From positions 434,001 through 498,000 of the forward strand of contig CAVWJW010000002.1 of assembly GCA_963755335.1 (NCBI GenBank): DNA of 64,000 nt, in the 5' to 3' direction. The stretch comes from UBA10649 sp963755335. Its GTDB lineage: Bacteria; Actinomycetota; Actinomycetes; S36-B12. Positions within the stretch are counted from its first letter, which is position 1. The number at the start of each line of letters is the position of its first letter. Positions 1-8,575 of the stretch are shown here, in pieces. Position numbers and translations under genes: made by a program. The notes under the pieces are model-generated. The model worked only from the letters and a program-made list of their open reading frames with translations. It was not told the DNA's origin and did no database searches.

Positions 1-1
1 G

Positions 2-703
2 GCGCGGGACGACCGGATAGGTGAGTTCGCCGCCATGTACGCGGCGGTGACGCGACGGGTCCGCGTCCTTGCCGCGCAGGGCAGTTTCGCCGACTCGGGG
101 CGGATGGCGGGATTCGTCGACCTCTTCGCGGCGCGCTTCCTGGACGCTGTCCGGGCGCGCGACGAAGGAAGGCCCGTGACGCGATCGTGGTCGGTGACGT
201 TCTCTGCCTCAGGTCAGTGGCGAACCGGAGTGCTGCGGAATCTCCTGCTCGGCATGACGGCGCACATCGGGCTCGACCTGGGCATCGTCGCGGCCGAGGT
301 GGCCACCGGCCCGACCGGTCACGGACTCGACGCCATGCGGGCGGACTTCGACTCCATCAATGCGGTGCTCGCCTCTCTCGTGCCCGCCGTCGAAAACGCC
401 GTCAGTGAGCTGTCGCCGGCGATCGGGCTCCTCGACCGGGCCGGCGGAGCGGCGGATGCCTTCGCGATCGCCCGGGTGATCAACGTGGCGCGCGACATCG
501 CCTGGGCGAACGCCAATGAGTTGGCCCCCTTGGACCCCGCCTCGCGGGCGAGAGCCATCGACCACCTGGACGAGGAGGTGGCCGAGCGAGCGAGGCTGAT
601 CGCGAATCCGGGCTTCGTCATGTCGAGCGTGTTCCTGCCGATCCGCCTGATGGAGCGTCGGTCCCTCGGGGACTCGATGGACGTGCTCGGCTCAATCACC
701 TAG
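2..703 (+). CDS. DUF5995 family protein, 5' end cut by window edge
   Basis: The reading frame is open from base 2, and the first ATG at 35 lies inside what looks like conserved sequence, so the true start is probably outside the window. The protein matches my memory of the actinobacterial DUF5995 family: a helical protein with a conserved central LLGMTAHIGLDL segment (about residues 71-82 from the first Met). The family has no established function. The gene ends tail-to-tail with soxR, sharing three bases. No signal peptide is visible in the part present. Family assignment is by recall of the motif only. Confidence 0.65.
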   Translation, partial: ARDDRIGEFAAMYAAVTRRVRVLAAQGSFADSGRMAGFVDLFAARFLDAVRARDEGRPVTRSWSVTFSASGQWRTGVLRNLLLGMTAHIGLDLGIVAAEVATGPTGHGLDAMRADFDSINAVLASLVPAVENAVSELSPAIGLLDRAGGAADAFAIARVINVARDIAWANANELAPLDPASRARAIDHLDEEVAERARLIANPGFVMSSVFLPIRLMERRSLGDSMDVLGSIT

Positions 704-1161
704 TCGAGGCGGCGAAGGGCTGCCGGAAGGAACGCCGCGCCGGTGACCGACCGCCCTAGCGAGTCGCCGGGATTCTGGATCGCGCAGGTGCGCAGCGACA
801 GGCAGCCGCAGCCGATGCAGGAGTCGAGTCCGTCGCGGAGAGCGATCAATGCATCGATCTGCTCGTCCAGCCGCTTGCGCCACTGTCGCGACAGTCGCGT
901 CCAGTCGGCGCGGGTCGGGTTGCGCCCGTGCGGCAGCGACGCCAGCGCCTCCTCGACGTCCGACAGGCTCGCACCGATGTTCCGTGCGGCCCGGATGAAG
1001 GCGAGCCGGCGCAGGACCGCGCGGACGTACCGACGCTGTCCACCGCTGGTGCGCGTCGAGGCGATCAAGCCGAGTCGCTCGTAGTAGCGCAATGCGGACG
1101 GAGCGAATCCGCTCCGCGCGGAAACCTCGCTGACGGTCAGCAGGTCGGTGGAGTTCTCCAT
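700..1161 (-). CDS. soxR: SoxR-type MerR redox-sensing regulator
   Basis: This is a MerR-family transcription factor of about 153 residues. The N-terminal winged helix is clear (LLTVSEVSARSGFAPSALRY). The C-terminal region carries CIGCGCLSLRTC, which is the C-x2-C-x-C-x5-C pattern that binds the 2Fe-2S cluster in SoxR. SoxR is activated by redox-cycling compounds that oxidise the cluster. I prefer the start at 1161 over the ATG at 1191, because the longer form would place the operator-like palindrome (1176-1191) inside the coding region. It is divergent from the SDR gene at 1237, which is the likely target. Confidence 0.9.
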   Translation of the reverse strand: MENSTDLLTVSEVSARSGFAPSALRYYERLGLIASTRTSGGQRRYVRAVLRRLAFIRAARNIGASLSDVEEALASLPHGRNPTRADWTRLSRQWRKRLDEQIDALIALRDGLDSCIGCGCLSLRTCAIQNPGDSLGRSVTGAAFLPAALRRLD

Positions 1162-1170
1162 GCGCGCCCC

Positions 1171-1201
1171 TTGACTTGAAGTGCACTTCAACTTTCATGA
1201 T
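1171..1201 (+). promoter_or_regulatory. SoxR/MerR-type operator-promoter
   Basis: A -35 TTGACT (1171-1176) and a -10 CATGAT (1196-1201) are separated by 19 bases, the overlong spacer typical of MerR-class promoters. A perfect 16-base palindrome TTGAAGTGCACTTCAA (1176-1191) lies in the spacer. SoxR bound here would twist the spacer to activate transcription toward the SDR gene at 1237. The fit is seen directly; regulation by the adjacent soxR is inferred. Confidence 0.7.
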
Positions 1202-1236
1202 GAACGCGTCGATGGAATCGCGCAACGAGGTGAGCC

Positions 1237-1936
1237 ATGCAGGTCGGTCTGGTTACCGGGGGGTCGCTCGGCCTGGGCCGGGCTGTAGTGCTGGGTCTGG
1301 CTGGCCAGGGGTGGACGATCGTCACGGATGCCCGTCGCAGTGAGTCGCTCGAGGACTTGGACGACGCAGACCTGTCGGGCCGGATCATCACGGTGGCCGG
1401 CGACGTGGCCGACGCCGACCACCGCGCCGCCCTCCGATCCGCGGTCGAGGCACTGGGCCGGCTGGACCTGCTCCTGAACAACGCCAGCAGGCTCGGCCCC
1501 AGCCCGCTGCCGCTCGTGCGCGACCATCCGCTCTCGGACCTCGAGGCGATCTTCGCACGTCGACGTGATCGCCCCCATCGCCCTGTTCCAGGCGCACCGC
1601 GACCTCCTTACGGCCAGCCACGGTGCCGTCGTGAACGTGTCGTCCGATGCCGCGGTCGAGGCCTATCCGAACTGGGGCGGCTACGGCGCGGCCAAGGCTG
1701 CCCTCGACCAGGTGTCCGCGGTGCTCGTCGAGGAGGAGCCCGACATCGACGTCTACGCCTTCGACCCCGGTGACATGCGCACCGAGCTCCACCAGTCCGC
1801 GTTCCCCGAGGACGACATCTCGGACCTGCCGGAGCCGGAATCCGTCGTTCCGGCCCTTCTCACGCTGATCGCGAGTCGGCCGCCGAGCGGTCGCTATCGC
1901 GCAGTGGATCTGAACGCCAGCGGGGTCTCGTCATGA
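1237..1936 (+). CDS. Short-chain dehydrogenase/reductase (one-base frame break)
   Basis: The protein begins with the Rossmann glycine motif VTGGSLGLGRA, has LLNNAS (the NNAG position), then SSDAA and the catalytic Y-x3-K in YGAAKAALD, so it is an NAD(P)-dependent SDR of about 232 residues. The frame breaks near 1555: the upstream half reads to LEAIF and the downstream half resumes as HVDVIAPIALFQ one base later, indicating an extra base. The stop overlaps the start of the queA-like gene (ATGA at 1933), so the two are one operon under the SoxR-type promoter. The substrate is unknown. Confidence 0.8.
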
Positions 1937-3004
1937 CGATCCTCGACGTCGAGTCGCCCGACTTCACCGTGCCGAGCGCCAATGTCGCAGGCGAACCGCC
2001 GGAGGCTCGAGGGCTGCGACGCGACGAGGTTCGGCTGCTGGTGTCGGACGGCCACGGTCTCGCGCACCGGCACTTCTTCCAACTGCCCGACCACCTGCAG
2101 CCAGGTGACCTCGTCGTGGTCAACGACTCACGAACTCGGCCTGCGGCGGTGGACGCGCTCCGCCTCAACGGCGACCGGGTGTGCATCCACTTCTCGATGC
2201 CGTCGGACGACGGCTACTGGATCGTCGAGATCCGGCCTCTCCGACCTGGCCGAGGGTCCGGTCAGGACCGTGGCGGCGGGCGATCAGCTGCACGTGGTCG
2301 GTCCGGTGACCGTGACGCTGGTCGAGCCGTATCCCGACTGGTCGGCGACGCGGACGCGACTGTGGAGGGCCCAGGTGTCCACCGACGACGTGCCGCGCTT
2401 CCTCGAGCATCATGGCCGCGCGATCCGGTACGCCTACGTTCCCGAGGAGTGGCCCCTGCATCACTACCAGACGATCTTCGCCGAGCGCAGTGGCAGCGCG
2501 GAGATGCCCAGCGCGGGACGTCCTTTCACGTGGAAGACCGTCAGCGACCTCGGCCGGGCCGGTGTGACACTGGCCGCGATCACGCTGCACGCCGGCGTCT
2601 CCTCTCCCGAGGCAGGCGAGCCGCCGACTCCGGAGAGGTATGCGGTTCCCCCACTGACCGCGCGACGCGTCAACACCGCGCACGCGAACGGGCATCGCGT
2701 GATCGCCGTCGGCACGACCGTGACGCGTGCACTGGAGTCCGCCGCCCACCCCAGCGGGATCGTGTTCGCGCGGCGGGGCTGGACCAACCTGGTGCTCGGC
2801 GCTGAACGTCCTGCCTGGGTGGTCGACGGCCTCATCACCGGCTGGCACCTGCCCGGCAGTTCGCATCTGGCACTTCTGTCAGCGGTGGCGGGTGGCGAAG
2901 CGGTCGCACGGGCTTACGACGCCGCCCTGACGCACGGCTACCTCTGGCACGAGTTCGGGGACAGCTCCCTGCTCATGGCGCCCAGGGATCGAGGGCGTCG
3001 ATGA
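1933..3004 (+). CDS. queA: QueA-like SAM:tRNA ribosyltransferase-isomerase family protein (one-base frame break)
   Basis: The sequence aligns by eye with QueA: an N-terminal PGDLVVVNDSRTRP segment, TLHAGVSSP in the middle, and GTTVTRALES plus SSHLALLSAV near the C-terminus. QueA transfers the ribosyl part of S-adenosylmethionine to 7-deazaguanine in tRNA in queuosine synthesis. No tgt, queG or other queuosine gene is in the window, and the usual NDTRVIPARL is altered to NDSRTRPAAV, so this may be a diverged paralogue with another substrate. The frame breaks near 2237 by one extra base; the second frame resumes at LSDLAEGP. The gene overlaps the SDR gene by four bases. Confidence 0.7.
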
Positions 3005-3461
3005 CGGCGAGCGCGGCAACGCGAAGGTCGTCCTCCGACCGCGGCAGGTACAGGGGCCCGGCGCCGTCGGTCAGCAGCACGCGCGCCTGCGCCACGCCCC
3101 TCACGTCGACCGGACCCGTGTCCAGGCGATGCGACAGGACCTCGAGCTCGTCCTGGGCGCGACCCAGCGGACGGCTGGGGATGGACAGATGACTGCGCGG
3201 AGCCGGCGTGCTCCAGGGACCGGCGAGTCGGGCGTACGCGCCCGCCAGGGTGCGGCGCATCGCGGGCGCCAGCAGGAGCCGCGCACGAAGGGACAGCAGC
3301 GCCGAGGAGTCGGCCGATCGTCCCGAGGCCAGCTTGCGATCAAGGCTGGATGCGAGCAGCCGAGCCCGGAGGCGGTCCCACAGATGGATGACCCGCGGCA
3401 CGGGCTGCCCGTCCGCGTCGAGGAGGATCACCACCTCCGTGACGACGCTTGCCTGATGCAT
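2973..3461 (-). CDS. Conserved hypothetical protein, 162 aa
   Basis: I do not recognise a named family. The protein is soluble, arginine- and leucine-rich, with a two-part look: an N-terminal segment (about residues 1-80, including VPRVIHLWDRLRARLLASSLD) and a C-terminal segment ending in VIDALDPWAP. There is no signal peptide or membrane helix. Its 3' end overlaps the queA-like gene tail-to-tail by about 32 bases. The 51-aa gene at 3493-3648 lies just upstream on the same strand, so the two may be co-transcribed. Confidence 0.6.
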   Translation of the reverse strand: MHQASVVTEVVILLDADGQPVPRVIHLWDRLRARLLASSLDRKLASGRSADSSALLSLRARLLLAPAMRRTLAGAYARLAGPWSTPAPRSHLSIPSRPLGRAQDELEVLSHRLDTGPVDVRGVAQARVLLTDGAGPLYLPRSEDDLRVAALAVIDALDPWAP

Positions 3462-3492
3462 GTCGACGATCCGTTCTCGACCGGTCAGCGAC

Positions 3493-3648
3493 TCAGTGAC
3501 GGAGGTCGCGGCCGTACTTGCGCTTCAACTGCCGTATCGGATCGCTCTGCTCGTCCTGGGTCGCCGGGCCGAACATCTGGAGCAGGGCCCACTGACTCCA
3601 GTAGGCCGCGGCATGGGCATCGCGCTGCAGGGCCGATCTCAGGGTCAT
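3493..3648 (-). CDS. Small hypothetical protein, 51 aa
   Basis: A short frame starts at ATG 3648 and ends at TGA 3493-3495. The translation looks like a real protein: it starts MTLRSALQRDAHAAAYWSQW and ends in the basic stretch QLKRKYGRDLRH. It has no membrane segment. It sits directly upstream of the 162-aa gene on the same strand and is divergent from the reductase gene at 3731. No function can be given; its coding status rests on composition and position. Confidence 0.5.
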   Translation of the reverse strand: MTLRSALQRDAHAAAYWSQWALLQMFGPATQDEQSDPIRQLKRKYGRDLRH

Positions 3649-3669
3649 GCCGAGCACCTCTCTTCTTCA

Positions 3670-3688
3670 ACAGGTTAGGTACCCCTTA
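3670..3688. promoter_or_regulatory. Possible IdeR/DtxR iron box
   Basis: The 19 bases ACAGGTTAGGTACCCCTTA match about 12-13 positions of the DtxR/IdeR consensus TTAGGTTAGGCTAACCTAA. The left half (AGGTTAGG) is perfect and the right half partial. The site lies between the divergent small gene (start 3648) and the ferredoxin-reductase gene (start 3731), where it could control either. This is a weak match. Confidence 0.3.
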
Positions 3689-3730
3689 CTCCCCATGTCA
3701 ATGCGGAGCGGGCCGGCGAAGGGAGTCGAG

Positions 3731-4967
3731 ATGAGTGCTCACCCGGGTCACGTGATCGTCGGCGGGGGTCTGGCCGCGGCGAGGGCGGCAGCGGCCCTGC
3801 GCGACAGCGGCTTCTCCGGCTCTGTGACGATCGTCGGCGACGAGGTGCACCAGCCCTACCTGCGACCGCCCCTGTCGAAGGAGTACCTGCAGGGGTCCTC
3901 GGGTGCGGACGCACTGATGGTCCAGCCCCGCGACTGGTACGACGACAACGATGTTGCCCTCCTCCTGGGAACGACGGCGACCGACCTCAATCTCGACACG
4001 AGCACGATCTCCTTGTCCGACGGCTCGGAACTCGCCTTCGATGCAGTGCTGATGGCAACGGGCTCGCGAGCTCGCCAGTTGAATGTGCCCGGCGCCGACG
4101 TCGACGGTGTCCTGTACCTGCGCCGCGTCGAGGACAGCGATCGCATCAGGGAGTCGTTCGCGCTGCGACCTCGGGTGGTCATCGTGGGCGCTGGCTGGAT
4201 CGGCCTGGAGACCGCTGCGGCGGCCCGCATGGCGGGTCTAGACGTCACCGTCCTCGAGCGGGACAGCCTGCCGCTCAAGCGTGTGCTCGGCCCGGAGGTC
4301 GGTGCCTTCATCGCGGACCTGCACATGACGAAGGGCGTGACGCTGCGTCCCAGCGTGCAGGTCGACAGCCTCGTGGCCTCGAAGGGCCGCGTGACCGGCG
4401 TGCGCCTCGCGGACGGCGAGGTCGTGGACGCCGACGTGGTGATCGTCGGCGTCGGAGCACGTCCGAATGTCGAGATCGCCGAGAGGGCGTCCTTGGCGGT
4501 GAACGACGGCATCGTCGTCGACGAGCAGCTGCGCACGGCGCATCCGAAGGTGTTCGCGGCCGGCGACGTCGCCAACGCGTTCCACCCACGCCTTGGACGG
4601 CTGATCCGCGTCGAGCACTGGGCGAACGCCAAGGATCAGGGCTACGCCGCCGGGCTGAACATGGGCGACGTGCTCACGACGTATGACACCCTGCCCTTCT
4701 TCTACAGCGACCAGTACGACGTCGGCTTCGAGTACACGGGTTACGCACCGAGCCGGTGGCTACGACTCGGTGGTGTTCCGGGGCGACCCGGCAGACCGCG
4801 AGTTCATCGCCTTCTGGCTCGACGCCGGACGAGTCGTGGCGGGGATGAATGTCAATGTGTGGGACGTCAGCGAGGTCATAGCCGACCTCATCTCGCGGCG
4901 CCTCGTGCCCGATGTGCGCAAGCTCATCGATCCGGACGTCCCGCTGTCGTCGCTCGCCGAGGCGTAG
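3731..4967 (+). CDS. FAD-dependent ferredoxin/rubredoxin reductase (one-base frame break)
   Basis: The protein starts MSAHPGHVIVGGGLAAARAA, an FAD-binding GxGxxG motif, and has a second dinucleotide motif VVIVGAGWIGLETAAAA for NAD(P)H. VFAAGDVAN is the second FAD motif. The C-terminus (FRGDPADREFIAFWLDAGRV) matches the C-terminal domain of ThcD/CamA-type reductases that feed electrons to a ferredoxin for P450s or oxygenases. The frame breaks near 4751: one extra A separates YAP from AGGYDSVVFRGDP. The start at 3731 follows a GGAG-rich leader. No ferredoxin or P450 lies next to it, so the partner is unknown. Confidence 0.85.
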
Positions 4968-4983
4968 CCATGACGGTCGTGGG

Positions 4984-6003
4984 TCAGTAGAGAGACCGCG
5001 CGACGCGCACCATGTCATCGGGGACCGTCTTGAGGCGACCGGCAACCTCCGCGATGTCCACCAGCTCGATCCGATCGCCCACCAGCGCAGTCATGACGGA
5101 GGAGGCGCCCGCGTCGACGGCGTCGGCCGCCGCCACCCCGAACCGGCTGGCGAGGAGTCGGTCGGTGGCGGTGGGCGTCCCGCCGCGCTGGGTGTGACCA
5201 AGAATGGTGACGCGGGTGTCGAACCCTGTGCGCTCCTGCAGCTCGACCTTGATCCGTTCGCCCATGGCGCCGGCGACGATGGCGCCGTAGGGGCCCTCGG
5301 GCGCGGTGAAGTCGAGGGTTCCTGGCTTGGCCGTGGCGCCCTCGGCCACCACCACGATGGACGACGACGCGTACGAGCGATGCCGGTGCCGCAGCTGACC
5401 GGCGACCTCGTCGATGTCGAAGGGATCCTCGGGGATGAGGATCATGTCGGCGCCGCCGGCGATGCCCGCGGCGATCGCGATCCAGCCGACGTGGTGTCCC
5501 ATCACCTCGACGACCATCACCCGGTCATGCGACTCGGCCGTGGTGTGCACCCGATCGATGGCCTCGGTGGCGATGCTGACCGCCGTGTCGAACCCGACGG
5601 ACCGATCGGTTCCCCACACGTCGTTGTCGATGGTCTTCGGGGCGCACACCATGCGCACGCCGGCCTCGGCCAGCTTGCCGGCGGCCATCAGCGTTCCGTC
5701 GCCGCCCACGCAGATGAGGGCCTCGATGTGCTCGTGCCGGAGGGTGTCCAGCACCGCGTCGATACCGCCGTTGTCCTCGTGCGGGTGGAAGCGGGCGGTG
5801 CCCAGCATCGTCCCGCCGAGGGGAAGCACGCCGCGGACGTGATCGCGGGTCAGCGGGAACAGGTCGCCGTCGACGACGCCTCGCCAGCCGTGGCGGAAGC
5901 CGACGAGCGTATGGCCGTGGAAGGACCCCTGCTTGACCACCGCGCGGATGAGGGCATTGAGCCCCGGACAGTCGCCACCACCGGTCAGCAGGCCAATTCG
6001 CAC
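4984..6003 (-). CDS. pfkA: 6-phosphofructokinase
   Basis: A 339-residue phosphofructokinase that phosphorylates fructose 6-phosphate in glycolysis. The N-terminal LTGGGDCPGLNA, the GGDGTL loop (about residues 99-104) and PKTIDND (about 122-128) are diagnostic. Donor use is read from two positions: the glycine in GGDGT favours ATP, whereas the lysine in PKTIDND is common in PPi enzymes and in actinobacterial group III ATP enzymes. I favour an ATP enzyme but cannot exclude PPi. It is followed after about 45 bases by the LtrA gene's 3' end and appears monocistronic. Confidence 0.92.
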   Translation of the reverse strand: MRIGLLTGGGDCPGLNALIRAVVKQGSFHGHTLVGFRHGWRGVVDGDLFPLTRDHVRGVLPLGGTMLGTARFHPHEDNGGIDAVLDTLRHEHIEALICVGGDGTLMAAGKLAEAGVRMVCAPKTIDNDVWGTDRSVGFDTAVSIATEAIDRVHTTAESHDRVMVVEVMGHHVGWIAIAAGIAGGADMILIPEDPFDIDEVAGQLRHRHRSYASSSIVVVAEGATAKPGTLDFTAPEGPYGAIVAGAMGERIKVELQERTGFDTRVTILGHTQRGGTPTATDRLLASRFGVAAADAVDAGASSVMTALVGDRIELVDIAEVAGRLKTVPDDMVRVARSLY

Positions 6004-6048
6004 GAGCCTGACACTACGCAGCCAGCCCGATCGATGCAGATGATCGCC

Positions 6049-7290
6049 TCACTCGAACGGCGCGTCCGACTCCTCGAGCTTCGCGATGCCGTCGGGCGTG
6101 CCCAGCCACCTGATGACCGCGAGCGTCCACTGCGCGCACATGGCGACGAAGATCGCGAGCGCGAAGAGCAGGGCAGGAGGACGCAGCGCCGCCAGTGCAA
6201 CGGCAAGTGCGGCGATCAGGTAGCAGCCGAACACCGCAGGTCGGTACATCGCCTGCAGCCGGTCGAAGTCGTCGAGCAGTCGCATCACCCAGGCGGCGGT
6301 GATCATCGCGAGGGCCACGAAGCCTCCGAAGAGCCAGGCGGTCGGCGCAGGCGTGCCCTCGTCCGACCCATGTTCGATGAGGCTGACCGTCGCCGCGCCG
6401 ACACCGGTGAGGGCGAGGCACAGTGGCAGTTGAGCCAGGTTGTAGAGGTACCGATCCCGTGTCCTGGGCCGCGGCGCGCGCATGGCCACGAGGTCGAAGT
6501 AGGTCCACCAGAAGGCGATGCCCACTGCCAGTCCTGCGAAACCGGTGAGGAAGGTGCGTGCACTGAGGTCCGTCACCCCGCCGAGGCCGGCGACGACACT
6601 GGCGACCACCTCGCCCAGCACGATGATCATGAACAGAGCGAACCGTTCGAGGAAGGATTCGGTGGCCAGCGGTGCGGCGGCTTCCATCTCGCCCTCGGAT
6701 CCTCGACCGCTGAAGGCGAACAGGAGCATGCCGAAGACGAAGACGACGACGAAGGCGCCCCACATCCAGACGCGGGTATCGGCGGACACGAAGATCGAGA
6801 TGCCGATCCACAGCGTCATCAGCGTCATCGAGGTCGTGTAACGACGGGTGATCGGTCCGTAGACGGGGTCGTCACGCTCGAGGCGCGTCACGGCGATCCA
6901 CTGCCAAACGAGGATGGCCAGGAAGATCGAGTAGCACACGGCGAAGCCTCGTCCGCCCGGTCCGGACGCATCGGTGGCGAAGACGGCCATCGCCGCGATG
7001 GCGAACATCTGGAGGAACGTCATGAGCCGGTTGCGGATGTCGGGGCGACCGTGCGCATCGTGCAGCAGTGAGCCGTTGTACCAGCCGATCCACGTCAGAC
7101 CGAACAGGATCGCGAAGGTCAACACCGACTTCACGGTGACGCCCTCATGGAGCCCGAGGGCGATCCGGGCGATCAGGACGACGTAGATGAGGTCGTAGAA
7201 GAGCTCGAGGAAGCTCACCCGCCGCTCGGTCAGGATGTCGCGATGGGACCGTGGCCGCTGCCAGAAGTACCGGTACCGTCCCAGCTCCAT
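6049..7290 (-). CDS. Low temperature requirement protein A (LtrA) family membrane protein
   Basis: An integral membrane protein of about 413 residues with around ten to twelve hydrophobic segments. The N-terminus RRVSFLELFYDLIYVVLIAR is the LtrA signature FxELFxDLxxV. I chose the ATG at 7290 (MELGRYRYFW) because the upstream in-frame extension is low-complexity and not hydrophobic. LtrA proteins were named from a Listeria cold-growth mutant; their biochemical role is unsettled. No clear operon partner is seen. Confidence 0.85.
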   Translation of the reverse strand: MELGRYRYFWQRPRSHRDILTERRVSFLELFYDLIYVVLIARIALGLHEGVTVKSVLTFAILFGLTWIGWYNGSLLHDAHGRPDIRNRLMTFLQMFAIAAMAVFATDASGPGGRGFAVCYSIFLAILVWQWIAVTRLERDDPVYGPITRRYTTSMTLMTLWIGISIFVSADTRVWMWGAFVVVFVFGMLLFAFSGRGSEGEMEAAAPLATESFLERFALFMIIVLGEVVASVVAGLGGVTDLSARTFLTGFAGLAVGIAFWWTYFDLVAMRAPRPRTRDRYLYNLAQLPLCLALTGVGAATVSLIEHGSDEGTPAPTAWLFGGFVALAMITAAWVMRLLDDFDRLQAMYRPAVFGCYLIAALAVALAALRPPALLFALAIFVAMCAQWTLAVIRWLGTPDGIAKLEESDAPFE

Positions 7291-7361
7291 CGACGATCCT
7301 CGCTCGTCCGCATTCGCGCCACGTGGTCGCGCACCAGTGTGGGCCACCGGGATGGATCCTG

Positions 7362-8132
7362 TCAGCAGGCGACCAGCAGGTCGTCCCCCGTCGTCCATGC
7401 GTGTCCGCCGGCTACGACATAGGCGGCCACCGGCTCGTTCAGCAGGCGGGTCAGGCCTGCGGGCCCAGCGACCACCAGCGCGGTTGCGAGAGCGTCGGCA
7501 AGGCCGCCGTCAGCGGCGAGGACGGTTGCCGACTCGACTCGCGCGGATCGTGCGCCCGAGCGCGGGTCGACGATGTGGTCGCCTTGCTCGTAGCGGCCGG
7601 ACGTGGCCAGGTGCGCATCCTTCACGAGGACGGTGCGGATGACCTGGTTGCGGTCGCGTGGGTCGGCCACGCCGATCCGCCACCCGTCGGCATCGGGACC
7701 GGCGGTGCCGCGGCATGTCACATCGCCGGCGGCATTGACCGAGACGTTCGCAAAGCCGTGATCGACAAGGATCTCGGCGGCGCGGTCGGCGCCCCAGCCC
7801 TTGACATAGCCACACGGGTCGAAGCCGTCGGCCATCCGCCAGGCGTCGAAGGCGCCCGCCGTCATCGTCTTCGCGCGTGCGCAGCCGGCGATCACCTCGC
7901 GCACCGGTGCGGGCGCGTCCGCGGGCGCCAGCGACCCTCGCCGAATGGCCGTGACGGACGAATCCACGCGGAACGGCGAGAGCCAGGCGTCGATCCGGTG
8001 CAGCTCCGCGGCAGCCGCGGAACAGGCCGCCTTCGCCGCCGATCGGTCGATCGACTCGGCGCGCAGGTCGAAGGTGACCACCGTCGCCCACACCTGCTCG
8101 GCGTGGACGTAGCGATCCCACTGGCCGCTCAT
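7362..8132 (-). CDS. apbE: FAD:protein FMN transferase
   Basis: ApbE-family flavin transferase, 256 residues, which links FMN covalently to a threonine or serine of a target protein. Visible features are DAWLSPFRVDSSVTAI, FDPCGYVKGWGADRAAEIL, NAAGDV and the C-terminal ADGGLADALATALVV (the DxxxTALF-like metal site). It overlaps the FMN-binding gene by four bases (ATGA at 8129-8132), so the two are translationally coupled; that protein is the obvious substrate. The family often has a signal peptide, but none is evident here. Confidence 0.9.
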   Translation of the reverse strand: MSGQWDRYVHAEQVWATVVTFDLRAESIDRSAAKAACSAAAAELHRIDAWLSPFRVDSSVTAIRRGSLAPADAPAPVREVIAGCARAKTMTAGAFDAWRMADGFDPCGYVKGWGADRAAEILVDHGFANVSVNAAGDVTCRGTAGPDADGWRIGVADPRDRNQVIRTVLVKDAHLATSGRYEQGDHIVDPRSGARSARVESATVLAADGGLADALATALVVAGPAGLTRLLNEPVAAYVVAGGHAWTTGDDLLVAC

Positions 8133-8563
8133 GCGATGCCCGCCTGGACGAGGGCCGACTGCAGGCTCTGCTCGAACGCCGCCGATGTGTAGGAGGCTCC
8201 CGACACGCCATCGAGCCGTGCCGACTGCGCAGCCACGGCCTGCTGCTCCAGCGCCGGGACGGCCTGGGCGTTGATCTGCGCGGACCTTCCGTCACTGTCG
8301 GGATAGGACAGCGTGGTCACCGCGGTGATCGTGCCTGCCTCGACCGTCGCCTGCACCTGAACCGGCCCGAACTGGGTCTGGACGGTGTCACCGGTGTAGG
8401 TCTGCGCGGAGGTCGAGGTGTCCGCCGACGCACTGGCAGTCGATGTGGTCGCGGCCGGCTCGCCCGCACGCGCGGTGGCTCCGAGGATCGCGCCCGGCTG
8501 GTAGCTGAGCACAGCGGTGGCACCGGCGATGGTGCCCATGGTGATGAGGATGGCGCGCTTCAT
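8129..8563 (-). CDS. Secreted or membrane-anchored FMN-binding domain protein
   Basis: A 144-residue protein with an N-terminal signal/anchor (about residues 4-25), a Thr/Ser/Ala-rich linker and an FMN_bind domain. DGVSGASYTSAAF near residues 118-130 corresponds to the (S/T)GA(S/T)-type flavinylation motif that ApbE modifies. It probably carries electrons outside the membrane from the ferric-reductase-like protein encoded just upstream. The gene order reductase, FMN-binding protein, apbE is a recurring actinobacterial extracytoplasmic electron-transfer set. Confidence 0.88.
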   Translation of the reverse strand: MKRAILITMGTIAGATAVLSYQPGAILGATARAGEPAATTSTASASADTSTSAQTYTGDTVQTQFGPVQVQATVEAGTITAVTTLSYPDSDGRSAQINAQAVPALEQQAVAAQSARLDGVSGASYTSAAFEQSLQSALVQAGIA

Positions 8564-8575
8564 GATCTTCAGCTC

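Noticed and set aside
4912..7071. A 719-residue plus-strand open frame opposite pfkA and the LtrA gene
   Set aside because: It is antisense to two well-supported genes, is rich in Arg, Asp, Gly and His as expected of high-GC shadow frames, and has no recognisable domain.
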